The translations under genes and the position numbers were made by a program. The notes under the pieces were generated by a model, which ran no database searches, was not told the origin of the DNA, and was given only the letters and a program-made list of their open reading frames with translations. Of a stretch of DNA of 64,000 bases, positions 44,426 through 52,075 are shown piece after piece. The first letter of the stretch is position 1. Each line of letters opens with the position of its first letter. Source of the DNA: Pseudomonas farsensis (GTDB lineage Bacteria > Pseudomonadota > Gammaproteobacteria > Pseudomonadales > Pseudomonadaceae); the NCBI RefSeq assembly GCF_014268805.2, contig NZ_JABWRF020000004.1, forward strand, positions 434,001 through 498,000, written 5' to 3'.

Positions 44426-45955
44426 ATGACAACCTGCACCCTAATTGTTTTGGATGGAATTGGACTGAGGTCTCAGCAGGAAGCCAATGCAGTGGCTGCT
44501 GCCAACACGCCAACCTTGGACTACCTATATAACAGTTACCCCTACAGTGAGATTGTGACGTCTGGATTGGCCGTAGGGCTTCCGGAGGGTCAAATGGGAA
44601 ATTCCGAGGTTGGTCATATGAATCTCGGAGCAGGCCGTATCGTTTATCAAAATTTCTCTCGAATCAATAAGAGTATTGAGGATGGCTCGTTCTATGAGAA
44701 CGATGCTTTTCTAGAGATATTGAAGCGCACAAGGCAGCGAGGGGGAGCGGCTCATCTGCTGGGCTTATTGTCACCTGGCGGGGTGCATAGTCATTTGGAT
44801 CATTTTATAGCAGCGGCCAATTTAGTTGCGGCGAACGGCCTTGAGCAATGCTATGTTCATGCGTTCCTAGATGGGCGAGATACTCCACCCAAAAGCGCTT
44901 CAGAATCTATTTCAGCTCTTGAGATTGAGTTGGCCAACAATGGTGCTGGCAGGATCGCGTCATTAGTAGGCCGGTACTATGCGATGGATCGCGATAATCG
45001 CTGGGCTCGGGTAGAGGCGGCCTATAGGTTAATTGTTCAAGGGCAAAGCAGGTTTCACTATCCAACGGCGCAGGAGGCGCTCCAAGAAGCCTATGCACGT
45101 AACGAAAGCGATGAATTTGTACAGGCAACATCGATTGGTAGTCCTGTTGCCATTAGTGAAAATGATGCCGTCATACTGTTGAATTTCAGGCCTGACCGGT
45201 CTCGGCAAATTTGCAAAGCGCTCACTCATCCTGATTTTTCTGAGTTCAAGAGGCCTTTTGTCATAGGCAAAGAGCAGATCCTCACTATGACACGCTACGC
45301 AGAAGAGTTTGATGTATTATGTGCTTTCCCGCCGGAGCCTATTAGGAGCAGTCTAGGTGAGTACATGGCCTGGCTGGGACGGTCTCAACTTAGAATTGCC
45401 GAAACAGAAAAGTATGCCCATGTTACGTTTTTCTTTAACGGTGGGCAGGAAGAACCATTCTCACTGGAAAAAAGGATTCTTGTGAAATCTCCGCTGGTAG
45501 AGTCCTACGATCTTCAGCCTGAGATGAGTGCCTTTGAGTTGACGGATAATCTAGTTGCGGAAATTTTAAGTGCTAATCATGACTTGATTGTATGTAATTA
45601 TGCAAATGGAGACATGGTAGGTCATAGTGGTGTTTTTGAAGCTGCCGTAAAAGCTGTGGAGGCTGTCGATCAATGCCTTAGGCGTGTTGTAGACGCAGTG
45701 CTTGTGTCGGGTGGCCATTGCCTGATAACTGCAGATCACGGCAACGTTGAGCAGATGTGGGATCCGGTGGCCGGGCAAGTTCACACTGCTCATACCCTTA
45801 ATCCCGTTCCTTTGATCTACATTTCCGCTGGGAGTAAATTCGGTCTTAGTAATGGACGGCTGTGTGATATCGCTCCAACCATCCTGGAGATCCTGGATCT
45901 TCCGCAGCCCAAAGAGATGACCGGTGTTTCGTTATTGGATTCAAGAGGTAAATAA
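44426..45955 (+). CDS. gpmI: 2,3-bisphosphoglycerate-independent phosphoglycerate mutase
   Basis: A 509-aa cofactor-independent mutase (alkaline phosphatase superfamily, two Mn2+), interconverting 3- and 2-phosphoglycerate. The metal aspartate is in IVLDGIGL at 7-14. The nucleophile serine is S60 in GQMGNSEVGHMNLGAG. LSPGGVHSHLDH and FLDGRDTPPKSA near 115-157 carry the ring of binding residues, and the second metal site is ITADHGNVEQMWDP near 434-447. It is complete. It ends the RLP locus and, with eno and pyk, makes a full 3PG-to-pyruvate set. It carries many non-core codons (AT-richer), as do the other island genes. Confidence 0.94.
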   Translation: MTTCTLIVLDGIGLRSQQEANAVAAANTPTLDYLYNSYPYSEIVTSGLAVGLPEGQMGNSEVGHMNLGAGRIVYQNFSRINKSIEDGSFYENDAFLEILKRTRQRGGAAHLLGLLSPGGVHSHLDHFIAAANLVAANGLEQCYVHAFLDGRDTPPKSASESISALEIELANNGAGRIASLVGRYYAMDRDNRWARVEAAYRLIVQGQSRFHYPTAQEALQEAYARNESDEFVQATSIGSPVAISENDAVILLNFRPDRSRQICKALTHPDFSEFKRPFVIGKEQILTMTRYAEEFDVLCAFPPEPIRSSLGEYMAWLGRSQLRIAETEKYAHVTFFFNGGQEEPFSLEKRILVKSPLVESYDLQPEMSAFELTDNLVAEILSANHDLIVCNYANGDMVGHSGVFEAAVKAVEAVDQCLRRVVDAVLVSGGHCLITADHGNVEQMWDPVAGQVHTAHTLNPVPLIYISAGSKFGLSNGRLCDIAPTILEILDLPQPKEMTGVSLLDSRGK

Positions 45956-45982
45956 TTGCTAAGTTGTCAGCATTCTGGTTAT

Positions 45983-46014
45983 TAAGGCTTGGGGTACAAA
46001 GCTCCCAAGCCTTA
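45983..46014. terminator. Strong terminator ending the RLP locus
   Basis: TAAGGCTTGGG (45983-45993) and CCCAAGCCTTA (46004-46014) form a perfect 11-bp stem. It lies between the gpmI stop and the convergent tautomerase stop. It can serve both strands, though no long T run is present. Confidence 0.8.
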
Positions 46015-46023
46015 GCGTTCAGA

Positions 46024-46428
46024 TCACCACTTAGGGCTACCTTCAGCTAGCTGTAATTGGCCTTTACCAAACGAGAAGTTTTCGTTCGGTACGGGAATCA
46101 ATGCCACGAAAATATCATCGGGGGATATTTCTACAGCCTGGCAAACTAGGCGGTTCAAGGTGCTAACAAGCGCTCTCTTGTCTTCTAGCGGCCTATGAGC
46201 TCCCAACAAAACGGTTACGATCATGGAGCTTTTAGGGTCACGATTCATATCCATGAATGTAGGGTGTATGAAGAGTTCGTCATCGCCATGCTCGCTCAAA
46301 ACGACAAAATGATCCCCTTCAGGTATGCCCAGGCCCTGTACAAGAGTTTGGTTGAATGCATTAGCGATTGAGCGTTTCTCTTCTGAGGAGAAGCGACCTT
46401 TTGGCAGGTATGCAGTAAAGACTGGCAT
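46024..46428 (-). CDS. Tautomerase-superfamily protein (4-OT/malonate semialdehyde decarboxylase-like)
   Basis: A 134-aa protein starting MPVFTAYLPKGRFSSEEKRSI at 46428 after GAGGAAC. Removal of Met would expose the catalytic Pro1 typical of the tautomerase superfamily. The length (two fused beta-alpha-beta units) and the end IPVPNENFSFGKGQLQLAE point to the 4-oxalocrotonate-tautomerase-like group with about 130 residues. The reaction could be keto-enol tautomerisation or decarboxylation of a small oxo acid. It is monocistronic, and no aromatic meta-cleavage genes are nearby. Confidence 0.75.
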   Translation of the reverse strand: MPVFTAYLPKGRFSSEEKRSIANAFNQTLVQGLGIPEGDHFVVLSEHGDDELFIHPTFMDMNRDPKSSMIVTVLLGAHRPLEDKRALVSTLNRLVCQAVEISPDDIFVALIPVPNENFSFGKGQLQLAEGSPKW

Positions 46429-46512
46429 TTGAAGTTCCTCTAACGTAGCGTAGTGGCTGATGATCACTCTATCTGACTTGGAGAGATATTCCTTTGTCTC
46501 TGGTGGGGCATT

Positions 46513-46899
46513 CTAGGACGGCATGTGCGTTGTCGTCATGTCTAAGAGGAGCCGACCTTGATCGCTCTCTACAGTTGTACGGATGGTCGAAACCTTGCGG
46601 CCTTTCTTAACGAAGCGGGCTGTAGCAATCAATCTGCCTTCGCTTGAATTACTCAGCATATTTGCTGAAAGGTTGATGGCTAGAGGAAATCCTGCCATGC
46701 CTTCTTCAGGCGAAGCACCCTGCAGTGCGAGGGTGGTCGCTACGACATCAGCGAACCAGATCATCGCCCCAGCGTGTACAGTACCAAATGGGTTGCGAAT
46801 GCCATCTGTGATCGGAGCTTGACCTTGAGCCTCGCTGTCCGATATGAGCGAAACATCAAATTCTATTGAACCTTTATAGTACTTGTTGAAGTCACTCAT
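46513..46899 (-). CDS. PaaI-like hotdog thioesterase
   Basis: A 128-aa hotdog-fold protein. IRNPFGTVHAGAMIWFADVV at 34-53 contains the N/H-G..HAG catalytic region of the PaaI/YbgC-like acyl-CoA thioesterases, followed by AINLSANMLSNSSEGRLIA. It would hydrolyse an aromatic or short-chain acyl-CoA. It overlaps the MarR gene upstream by four bases, so the pair is translationally coupled and the MarR protein probably senses the thioester or acid involved. Confidence 0.82.
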   Translation of the reverse strand: MSDFNKYYKGSIEFDVSLISDSEAQGQAPITDGIRNPFGTVHAGAMIWFADVVATTLALQGASPEEGMAGFPLAINLSANMLSNSSEGRLIATARFVKKGRKVSTIRTTVESDQGRLLLDMTTTHMPS

Positions 46900-47315
46900 A
46901 ATTCAGACAACCTCATGAAAAGTTCGTCCAAGCCTTTATCTAGCTCAATCTTGGTTCCACTTCCTAATAAGTCGGAAATCCTCTGCTGTGCATCACTCCA
47001 ATAGGGAGTTGCTTCGCGGACTACCTCAAGACCCAGATCTGAGATTTCTACCAAGGTTGAGCGCTTGTCGCCGCCCTGGGTGAACATGACCCAGTCGTGA
47101 CTCTTAAGGGTTGCTAGTGCCCGAGAAATGGAGGTGTGGTCTGAGGCGAGGTAATCAGCCAGGCTCGTCACCGTCATCGTCCCGTTTTTCTTAAGCGCTG
47201 AGAGCAGACTGAACTGCGTGACTCGCAGGCCTACGGGACGCAATGCGTCATCGTATAGCTGCGAAATATGTCTAGAAAGCCGCCTGACGCGGAAGCATGT
47301 GCAATCGAGGTTCAT
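46896..47315 (-). CDS. MarR-family transcriptional regulator
   Basis: A 139-aa winged-helix regulator. The start MNLDCTCFRVRRLSRHISQL at 47315 gives the dimerisation helix; the wing region is DHTSISRALATLKSHDWVMF with GGDKRSTLVEISDLG near 70-95. It carries two cysteines at positions 5 and 7. It is the first gene of a MarR-thioesterase operon and probably autoregulates it. The effector is not evident. Confidence 0.88.
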   Translation of the reverse strand: MNLDCTCFRVRRLSRHISQLYDDALRPVGLRVTQFSLLSALKKNGTMTVTSLADYLASDHTSISRALATLKSHDWVMFTQGGDKRSTLVEISDLGLEVVREATPYWSDAQQRISDLLGSGTKIELDKGLDELFMRLSEL

Positions 47316-47533
47316 CTGTCCAAGGTACGTGCATATGCACGTAATGGTCAACGGATTTCTCGTGTTTGGCAGGCTTGACCCATCTCCAGCGCTTCGACGT
47401 GCTGCTTAGGGCTTGCTGTTGACGGCTAATCGCTTCGTCGATCGGGGGGTAGCTCGGAATTTCTGATTGAGGGCGCCAAGGAGTCAGCAGCCGTTGGCGG
47501 GATCGAAGGGCAGCAGACTCGTAGGCACTTTAG

Positions 47534-48436
47534 CTATCGTGAGGAATTGCATTCGTCAATGACGGGGCTGTTGGCAAATGCTTCCGCTATAAATTCCATG
47601 AATACCAGTGCTCTTTTAGGCATTAGCCGATCCGCAATGTATACAAACTGGATAGGTACGGGAGGCGGATAAAACTCTTGAAGTATCAGTTTAAGATTTC
47701 CATTGCGTAAGCCCGCTTCGTAGAGCCATTGGGGCCCTTGTGCTATGCCCACGCTCGCATTGACTAATTCTCGGGTAGCTTCCGGAGAGTTTACTCTCAG
47801 CCTCCCGGTGACAGGTATGTCCACATTACGAAAACGCCATGTGGCCCCGGTGCTTAGTAACGTATAAATTATACAGTCATGATTTTTGAGGTCTTGTGGT
47901 GTGGAAGGGGTGCCACGCTTGGCCAGATAATCTGAACTAGCGACGCATACGCGCTTGAATGACCCTAATGGTTTACTTCGTAGTGCCTTGTCATCGAAGT
48001 GCCCTATCCGCAGTGCCAGGTCAGCGCCTTCGTCCACAAGGTTTACGAAACGATCATTAATCTGCAGGTCTAGGGTCAATTCCGGATAAAGGCTTAGAAA
48101 TCTGGGTATTTCGGGAACGATGAAGGTGTGTGCTAGTGCGGTTGGACAGGCTACCCTCAGTAGCCCTGATGGTAAAACGTCGTTCTTCAGTGCCGATTCC
48201 GATTCTGCCACGGCATCGAGAATTCGACGTGCATCCGCGTAGTACCTCTCTCCTTCCGGCGTAAGGGATAGTTTCCTGGTAGACCTGTGAAGCAACCGGG
48301 TCTTCAGATGGTCTTCCAAGGAGGCCACGTAGCGGCTGACGTTCGGTTGGCCAAGGCCTAAATCTCGACCTGCCGACGAGAAGCTACCCGTTTCCACAGT
48401 GCGTACAAAGCACGTCATCAGTAGCAGACGATCCAC
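47534..48436 (-). CDS. LysR-type regulator, CrgA/DmlR-like
   Basis: A 300-aa LysR regulator starting MDRLLLMTCFVRTVETGSFS. The helix-turn-helix is DLGLGQPNVSRYVASLEDHL with TRLLHRSTRKLSLTPEG. The effector domain carries LALRIGHFDDKALRSKPLG. This subgroup commonly represses or activates a divergent oxidoreductase gene. Here the divergent SDR gene starts 130 bp away across a T-N11-A palindrome. Confidence 0.9.
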   Translation of the reverse strand: MDRLLLMTCFVRTVETGSFSSAGRDLGLGQPNVSRYVASLEDHLKTRLLHRSTRKLSLTPEGERYYADARRILDAVAESESALKNDVLPSGLLRVACPTALAHTFIVPEIPRFLSLYPELTLDLQINDRFVNLVDEGADLALRIGHFDDKALRSKPLGSFKRVCVASSDYLAKRGTPSTPQDLKNHDCIIYTLLSTGATWRFRNVDIPVTGRLRVNSPEATRELVNASVGIAQGPQWLYEAGLRNGNLKLILQEFYPPPVPIQFVYIADRLMPKRALVFMEFIAEAFANSPVIDECNSSR

Positions 48437-48453
48437 GTTCCATTCTCCGATTT

Positions 48454-48468
48454 ATGCCTGTTTGGCAT
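48454..48468. promoter_or_regulatory. LysR-type operator candidate for the LysR/SDR divergon
   Basis: ATGCC-TGTTT-GGCAT is a perfect 5-bp dyad with a 5-bp spacer (T-N11-A form). It lies 18 bp upstream of the LysR start and about 100 bp before the SDR start. Confidence 0.65.
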
Positions 48469-48566
48469 GAATGCTATTTAATTTCGCCATCTTATCAATC
48501 ATCTGGCATAGGTACATAGTACTCCTAACCGGGGCATGAATGCCTCGCACACCAGGAGAATTTCCA

Positions 48567-49313
48567 ATGGCAAGATTGCAAGGCAAACGCGCACTGATCA
48601 CCGGTGGCACCAGCGGTATTGGGCTTGAGGCGGCTAAACATTTTTTGAAAGAGGGGGCCAGAGTTGTCGTTACAGGTGTGAATCCAGATTCAATCGCTAA
48701 AGCTAAGGATCAACTAGGAAGCGAGGTACTGGTGCTCCAGGCAGACTCCGCTGACGTGGAAGCCCAGAAAAAACTCGCTCTGGATATCCGTGATCATTTT
48801 GGACAGCTTGATATCGCTTTCCTTAATGCTGGTGTTTCGGTATGGATGCCTATGGAAGCGTGGACTGAAGAGATGTTTGATCGGTCTTTTGACATCAATG
48901 TCAAAGGCCCTTATTTCCTCATCCAGGCACTCTTGCCAGTGTTCGCAAATCCGGCTTCGGTAGTGTTGAACACTTCCGTGAGTGCTCACCTAGGAGATGC
49001 TAACTCTTCGGTTTACGCGGCTACCAAAGCAGCGCTGCTGAATATGTCGAAAACACTTTCAACAGAGCTGCTGGGGCGCGGGGTTCGTCTGAATGCTGTG
49101 AGTCCCGGCCCTGTGGATACCCCACTTTATGACAAGCTGGGTATTCCAGTTGAGTACAGGGCGCAGGTAAACGCTGAAATCATTTCCTCCATTCCTGCAG
49201 GTCGTTTCGGCACGCCTGAAGAGATCGCCAAAGCGGTAGTGTACCTAGCATCTGATGAGTCCAAATGGACGATTGGGTCTGAAATCATCGTAGACGGCGG
49301 GCGTCGGCTGTAA
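48567..49313 (+). CDS. Short-chain dehydrogenase/reductase
   Basis: A 248-aa classical SDR. TGGTSGIG at 12-19, NAG in AFLNAGVSVW near 87-90, and S137, Y150 and K154 (SVYAATKAALLNMSK) form the catalytic set. The end is WTIGSEIIVDGGRRL. The start at 48567 follows CCAGGAGAA. It is regulated with the divergent LysR and followed 100 bp later by a glutathione transferase gene. The substrate is unknown; many relatives reduce quinones or ketones and respond to electrophiles. Confidence 0.88.
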   Translation: MARLQGKRALITGGTSGIGLEAAKHFLKEGARVVVTGVNPDSIAKAKDQLGSEVLVLQADSADVEAQKKLALDIRDHFGQLDIAFLNAGVSVWMPMEAWTEEMFDRSFDINVKGPYFLIQALLPVFANPASVVLNTSVSAHLGDANSSVYAATKAALLNMSKTLSTELLGRGVRLNAVSPGPVDTPLYDKLGIPVEYRAQVNAEIISSIPAGRFGTPEEIAKAVVYLASDESKWTIGSEIIVDGGRRL

Positions 49314-49413
49314 AAGGTTATTTCCTAACACTTCAGCGTTTGGGCGGGGCAGTGTATGGCTTAGCAGGCCTAGATTCATTCGCTGTCTCGCCTCCTTCAA
49401 TATAGGCCTAAAA

Positions 49414-50097
49414 ATGCCCAATAATCTCAAACTCGTGAGCCATGGTTTGTGTCCGTTTGTCCAGCGTGTCGCAATTGTGTTGCTCGAGAAGAGTATTGCC
49501 TTCGAGCGTGAAACCATTGATTTAACTAACAAGCCAGAATGGTTTCTCGCAATCTCTCCGTCCGGCAAGGTACCGCTGTTGATAGTAAGTGAGGGAGAGG
49601 AGAATCAAACTGTTTTATTTGAGAGCTTTCCGATATGTGAGTTTGTTGAAGACGAGTATCGCCAGGTGTCATTGCATCCGGCTGAGCCTTTGAAGCGGGC
49701 TAAACACCGGGCGTGGATGGAGTTTGCCACAGCGGCGATGGGGGATGCTTGGGGAATGATCAACTCTCCCGATAAAGAGGGTTTCGTTCATAAGGCCTCC
49801 GAGCTTCGTGGGAAACTAATAAAACTGGATTCTGCCTTGATTGCTGGGTCGTACTTTGAAGGGGCTGAATTCAGTATGGTCGATGTTGTTATGGCACCAA
49901 TTTTCAGGTTTTTTGAAGTGCTTAACTCCTCAGCCCAGAATATCGTGCTGGATGGGCTCCCACGAGTTGAAGCCTGGAGGCAATCGCTAATGACTCGCCC
50001 AAGCGTGCGTCAGGCTGTATCTGCGGACTACTCTGAAAATTTGAGACAATTTCTGATTGGTAAAAGTGCGTTCGTGGTCAGTGATTTTCCCGCTTAA
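49414..50097 (+). CDS. Glutathione S-transferase
   Basis: A 227-aa GST. The thioredoxin-like domain (1 to about 80) begins LKLVSHGLCPFVQRVAIVLL, with a CPF motif giving a cysteine in the active site (omega/beta-like). SPSGKVPLL is followed by ESFPICEFVEDEY, where Glu-Ser binds glutathione. The helical C-domain has FEGAEFSMVDVVMAPIFRF (N-capping Ser/Asp). The Cys active site suggests reductase or thioltransferase chemistry. It lies downstream of the SDR and may share its transcript. Confidence 0.88.
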   Translation: MPNNLKLVSHGLCPFVQRVAIVLLEKSIAFERETIDLTNKPEWFLAISPSGKVPLLIVSEGEENQTVLFESFPICEFVEDEYRQVSLHPAEPLKRAKHRAWMEFATAAMGDAWGMINSPDKEGFVHKASELRGKLIKLDSALIAGSYFEGAEFSMVDVVMAPIFRFFEVLNSSAQNIVLDGLPRVEAWRQSLMTRPSVRQAVSADYSENLRQFLIGKSAFVVSDFPA

Positions 50098-50173
50098 CTT
50101 TTCTGCTCTAAAGGCGCTGCCTTGCTAGGTCAACTTTGCAAATGGCGCGCCAAGACCACTTTCGAGTTCTTCT

Positions 50174-50923
50174 ATGGAAAACAACGCTATCCGGTTTGCC
50201 TGCAACGGATGTGGGATTTGCTGTAAAGGTCGGCTGATTCCACTTACGCTGCATGAAACGCGGCAGTGGCTCAAGAGAGGGCATGAGGTAGCAATTCTAC
50301 TTGAGGCCTTTGATGAGCTTCATTGGAGTCCAAGCCAAGAGGAATTTGCTCATGCCAAAGGCAGGGCGGTTGAGGTCACCAGTGGTGATGCCTCTATCCG
50401 TGTCATTGCAGTATTCGCGGGCAATGCTCTAAATAGCTGTCAGAATCTGGGTGACAACAATCTTTGCGGCATTTATGACGAGCGCCCCTTGGTGTGTCGA
50501 ATCTATCCTGCGGAAATTAATCCATTCATCACGCTGAATCCGGCTAGCAAAATTTGTCCGCCTGAGGTGTGGGAGGAAGGTGAAGTACTATTTACTGACC
50601 GAGTCATTGACCCCGTTCTGGTCAAGCATATTGAGCGCTCACGAAAGGCCGATAGGGACGATGCTCGGGCCAAAATTGCTCTGTGCGAAATCTTGGGGCT
50701 AAATGTTGTTGCGTGGAAAGGAAACGCATTTGCTGTATATTTGCCAGATCGACAGCAGCTGCTCGATGCCTTTGTTTTTTACGACACGCTCATGAGAGTT
50801 AGCCAGCTTCGAACGGATTGGAAAGTTCGGGTCGACACTCCGGTTCTGCGTCAAAAACTTCAACAGTCTGGTGTGGCATTGGATGACCAAGAGGGAGCTG
50901 GCTATATCTTTCATTCACTCTAA
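50174..50923 (+). CDS. YkgJ-family cysteine-cluster protein
   Basis: A 249-aa protein with the cysteine-cluster signature of the YkgJ (zinc/iron-chelating) family. CNGCGICC at 10-17 is followed by NSCQNLGDNNLCGIYDERP then LVCRIYPAEIN near 90-120. Further cysteines are KICPPE and ALCEI. Eight or more cysteines arranged as CxxCxxCC...C..C..YP probably bind a metal or Fe-S cluster. The second half (about 160-249) shows no known domain. The job is unknown for most of the family. Confidence 0.8.
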   Translation: MENNAIRFACNGCGICCKGRLIPLTLHETRQWLKRGHEVAILLEAFDELHWSPSQEEFAHAKGRAVEVTSGDASIRVIAVFAGNALNSCQNLGDNNLCGIYDERPLVCRIYPAEINPFITLNPASKICPPEVWEEGEVLFTDRVIDPVLVKHIERSRKADRDDARAKIALCEILGLNVVAWKGNAFAVYLPDRQQLLDAFVFYDTLMRVSQLRTDWKVRVDTPVLRQKLQQSGVALDDQEGAGYIFHSL

Positions 50924-51016
50924 CGCTTCAAAAATCTAGCCAACGTTTTGGCCTTCTCATGGAGAGTCTTAAGTGTCTACACCTAGGTCGAACTTACGTG
51001 CGAGTTTCGGTGAGAT

Positions 51017-51277
51017 TTAAAAAGCTGGCGCGTCAGGTCGCTCTAATCGACGAGCGCGCTCCCCATGGTCCTGTGCAATCCACGACAGAGCCATGTCCTG
51101 CCATAGTTCTTGCACCTGCCTGTAGCCGTGGCGCTTGATCTCGGCAGCGAGCGCCTTCTTGATCCCCGCCGGCATCGTGATGGTTACATCCTCGATACCC
51201 AGCTTCTCGGCTTCCGCCTTCTGCTTTGCGCGGTAGTCCGCTGAGTGCTTCGCGCCGCCGGTCTTCTTCTCGCCCAT
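51017..51277 (-). CDS. Small ribbon-helix-helix-like protein (unknown)
   Basis: An 86-aa basic protein with start MGEKKTGGAKHSADYRAKQK at 51277, behind GGAGG eight bases upstream. After a Lys-rich, helical N-terminal stretch comes VTITMPAGIKKALAAEIKRH and then GYRQVQELWQDMALSWIAQD. This is one beta strand followed by two helices, as in ribbon-helix-helix DNA binders. No family name is certain. It lies at the right side of the AT-rich accessory region with two other small genes and may belong to an island or plasmid remnant. Confidence 0.6.
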   Translation of the reverse strand: MGEKKTGGAKHSADYRAKQKAEAEKLGIEDVTITMPAGIKKALAAEIKRHGYRQVQELWQDMALSWIAQDHGERARRLERPDAPAF

Positions 51278-51373
51278 GGCCGATACCTCCCAAGCCGCTG
51301 GCCGGCAGATTGATGTGTTGCTGGCGCCGGCCATGCCGGACGCGCGCGGTGATGCGTTTCAAGGTCTATCCCC

Positions 51374-51531
51374 CTATAGCGGAAAGTCGAGGCCGTTCTC
51401 CTCGATGATCTTTTTGAGGTGTCCGTCGCTGATGCCAAGACGGCCAGCGACGAAGTGGCGGCTCAAGCCTTTGCCGCTGTTGGCGCGCACCAGGTCTACT
51501 ATCCGTGCCTTTCCATCGTAGATTGGATGGG
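51374..51531 (-). CDS. Possible small helix-turn-helix protein or fragment
   Basis: The reverse-strand frame ending at 51374 reads RANSGKGLSRHFVAGRLGIS then DGHLKKIIEENGLDFPL, which looks like a helix-turn-helix (VAGRLGISDGHLKKIIEE). There is no ATG in the conserved part; GTG at about 51487 is possible. It is on the same strand as, and about 100 bp upstream of, the ribbon-helix-helix-like gene. It may be a short gene or the 3' piece of a lost one. Confidence 0.35.
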
Positions 51532-51571
51532 GCTTACAGAGCGCTTGAAGAACAACAACGGAGTAATGGCC

Positions 51572-51832
51572 ATGGAATACGACGATAGACTGCTTGAAGA
51601 CGCGGTACTGGCCCTGTTGGCAGCCTACAGCTCCGACAATGGTAATGCGTGGAAAGGGTTCGATTTTGAGCTCATGAATCGACTGCATGAACAGGGTTTC
51701 ATCAGTGATCCAGTGAACCGAAATAAATCCATCTGGTTGACAGCGGAGGGGCTGGGGCGAGGCCGACAGCTAGCGGGTCAGCTGTTTGGGGTAAGGGCTC
51801 AATCTGGGCAGGCGCCGGACTCGAACACCTGA
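51572..51832 (+). CDS. DUF6429-family protein
   Basis: An 86-aa protein starting MEYDDRLLEDAVLALLAAYS at ATG 51572, with GGAG eight bases upstream; an ATG two codons earlier is also possible. The blocks AWKGFDFELMNRLHEQGFIS then DPVNRNKSIWLTAEGL match the DUF6429 family as I recall it, a winged-helix-like small protein common near mobile DNA. Function is unknown. Confidence 0.65.
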   Translation: MEYDDRLLEDAVLALLAAYSSDNGNAWKGFDFELMNRLHEQGFISDPVNRNKSIWLTAEGLGRGRQLAGQLFGVRAQSGQAPDSNT

Positions 51833-52075
51833 TTTTACTCTCACCTCATGTAACAGGCGGGGTTCATGAATCGCTTACAAAGCAGTGAGCCGAACGTTCC
51901 AATGTATGATCGAGGCTGGTGAGCCGCTGGAGAATCGCGAGGCCCGCCTTCTACCTATTGGGACCTTCAAAGCGAAAATTCGGCCAGTTCAGCTTTTGTG
52001 TAATCGCTCAGGACCCGCGTTATTCGCTCCGCCAAGCGTGCATCAGAGGATATCGACAATTCGACCGCAAGGCGT

